Shown one piece after another: positions 25,941 to 25,980 of a stretch of 25,980 nt of DNA (the stretch's first letter is position 1; the number at the start of each line of letters is the position of its first letter). The notes under the pieces were generated by a model that made no database searches, was not told where the DNA came from, and was given only the letters and a program-made list of their open reading frames with translations. Both the position numbers and the translations under genes were made by a program. The stretch is from positions 1 to 25,980 of the forward strand of contig UQPY01000031.1 in assembly GCA_900542965.1 (NCBI GenBank). Reading direction: 5' to 3'. Source of the DNA: an uncultured Collinsella sp. GTDB lineage: Bacteria; Actinomycetota; Coriobacteriia; Coriobacteriales; Coriobacteriaceae.

Positions 25941-25977
25941 CGCAAAGAAGGCCACTTAATGTGGCCTTCGTCTTGCG
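25941..25977. terminator. Second hairpin near the window end (possible terminator or leader structure)
   Basis: GAAGGCCAC (25947-25955) pairs with GTGGCCTTC (25961-25969) around a TTAAT loop; outer bases CGCAA and TTGCG (25941-25945, 25973-25977) also pair. Only three T residues follow on minus and no T-run on plus. It may end a minus-strand transcript entering from beyond the window. No gene is seen in 25802-25980. Confidence 0.5.
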
Positions 25978-25980
25978 CAG

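Overview
The window looks like the replication-origin region of a moderately GC-rich Coriobacteriia genome (Actinomycetota), most like Collinsella. That placement rests on gene content, gene order and protein style; no database search was possible. The first 49 bases are not genomic. They are an Illumina Nextera i5 adapter left on the end of a contig.

Layout. Left arm, 50-9242: a 3'-truncated, membrane-anchored M28-peptidase-like protein (-); two overlapping WYL-domain regulators of the PafB/PafC type (+); a DinG-type helicase fused to a DEDDh exonuclease, overlapping the D-Ala-D-Ala ligase gene ddl (both -); and rlmN (+). Core left block, 9437-14475, all on minus: rpmH-rnpA-yidD-yidC-khpB, a strong terminator, then rsmG-parA-parB and a small membrane-anchored protein. 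Three perfect parS sites lie between rsmG and parA at exactly 39-bp spacing. Core right block, 14821-25801, all on plus: an unusual GHKL ATPase/winged-helix gene, dnaA, dnaN, recF, a DciA/DUF721 gene, a terminator, gyrB, gyrA and a terminator.

Transcription diverges from the 345-bp gap at 14476-14820. Both this gap and the dnaA-dnaN gap (17914-18151) carry repeats of a TTTTCAACA-like 9-mer. In the first gap four 9-mers sit 10-11 bp apart. The second gap also holds a box, a short spacer, five consecutive DnaA-trio triplets and an AT-rich stretch just before dnaN. I infer a bipartite oriC flanking the GHKL gene and dnaA, with unwinding next to dnaN.

How the genes work together: DnaA, DnaN, RecF, DciA and gyrase start and support replication. 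ParA/ParB and parS organise and segregate the newly copied origin. RpmH, RnpA, YidD, YidC, KhpB and RsmG serve ribosome and tRNA maturation and membrane insertion. The best leads for something undescribed are the GHKL/winged-helix protein inside the origin, the divergent DnaA-box system, and the exonuclease plus Fe-S helicase fusion.
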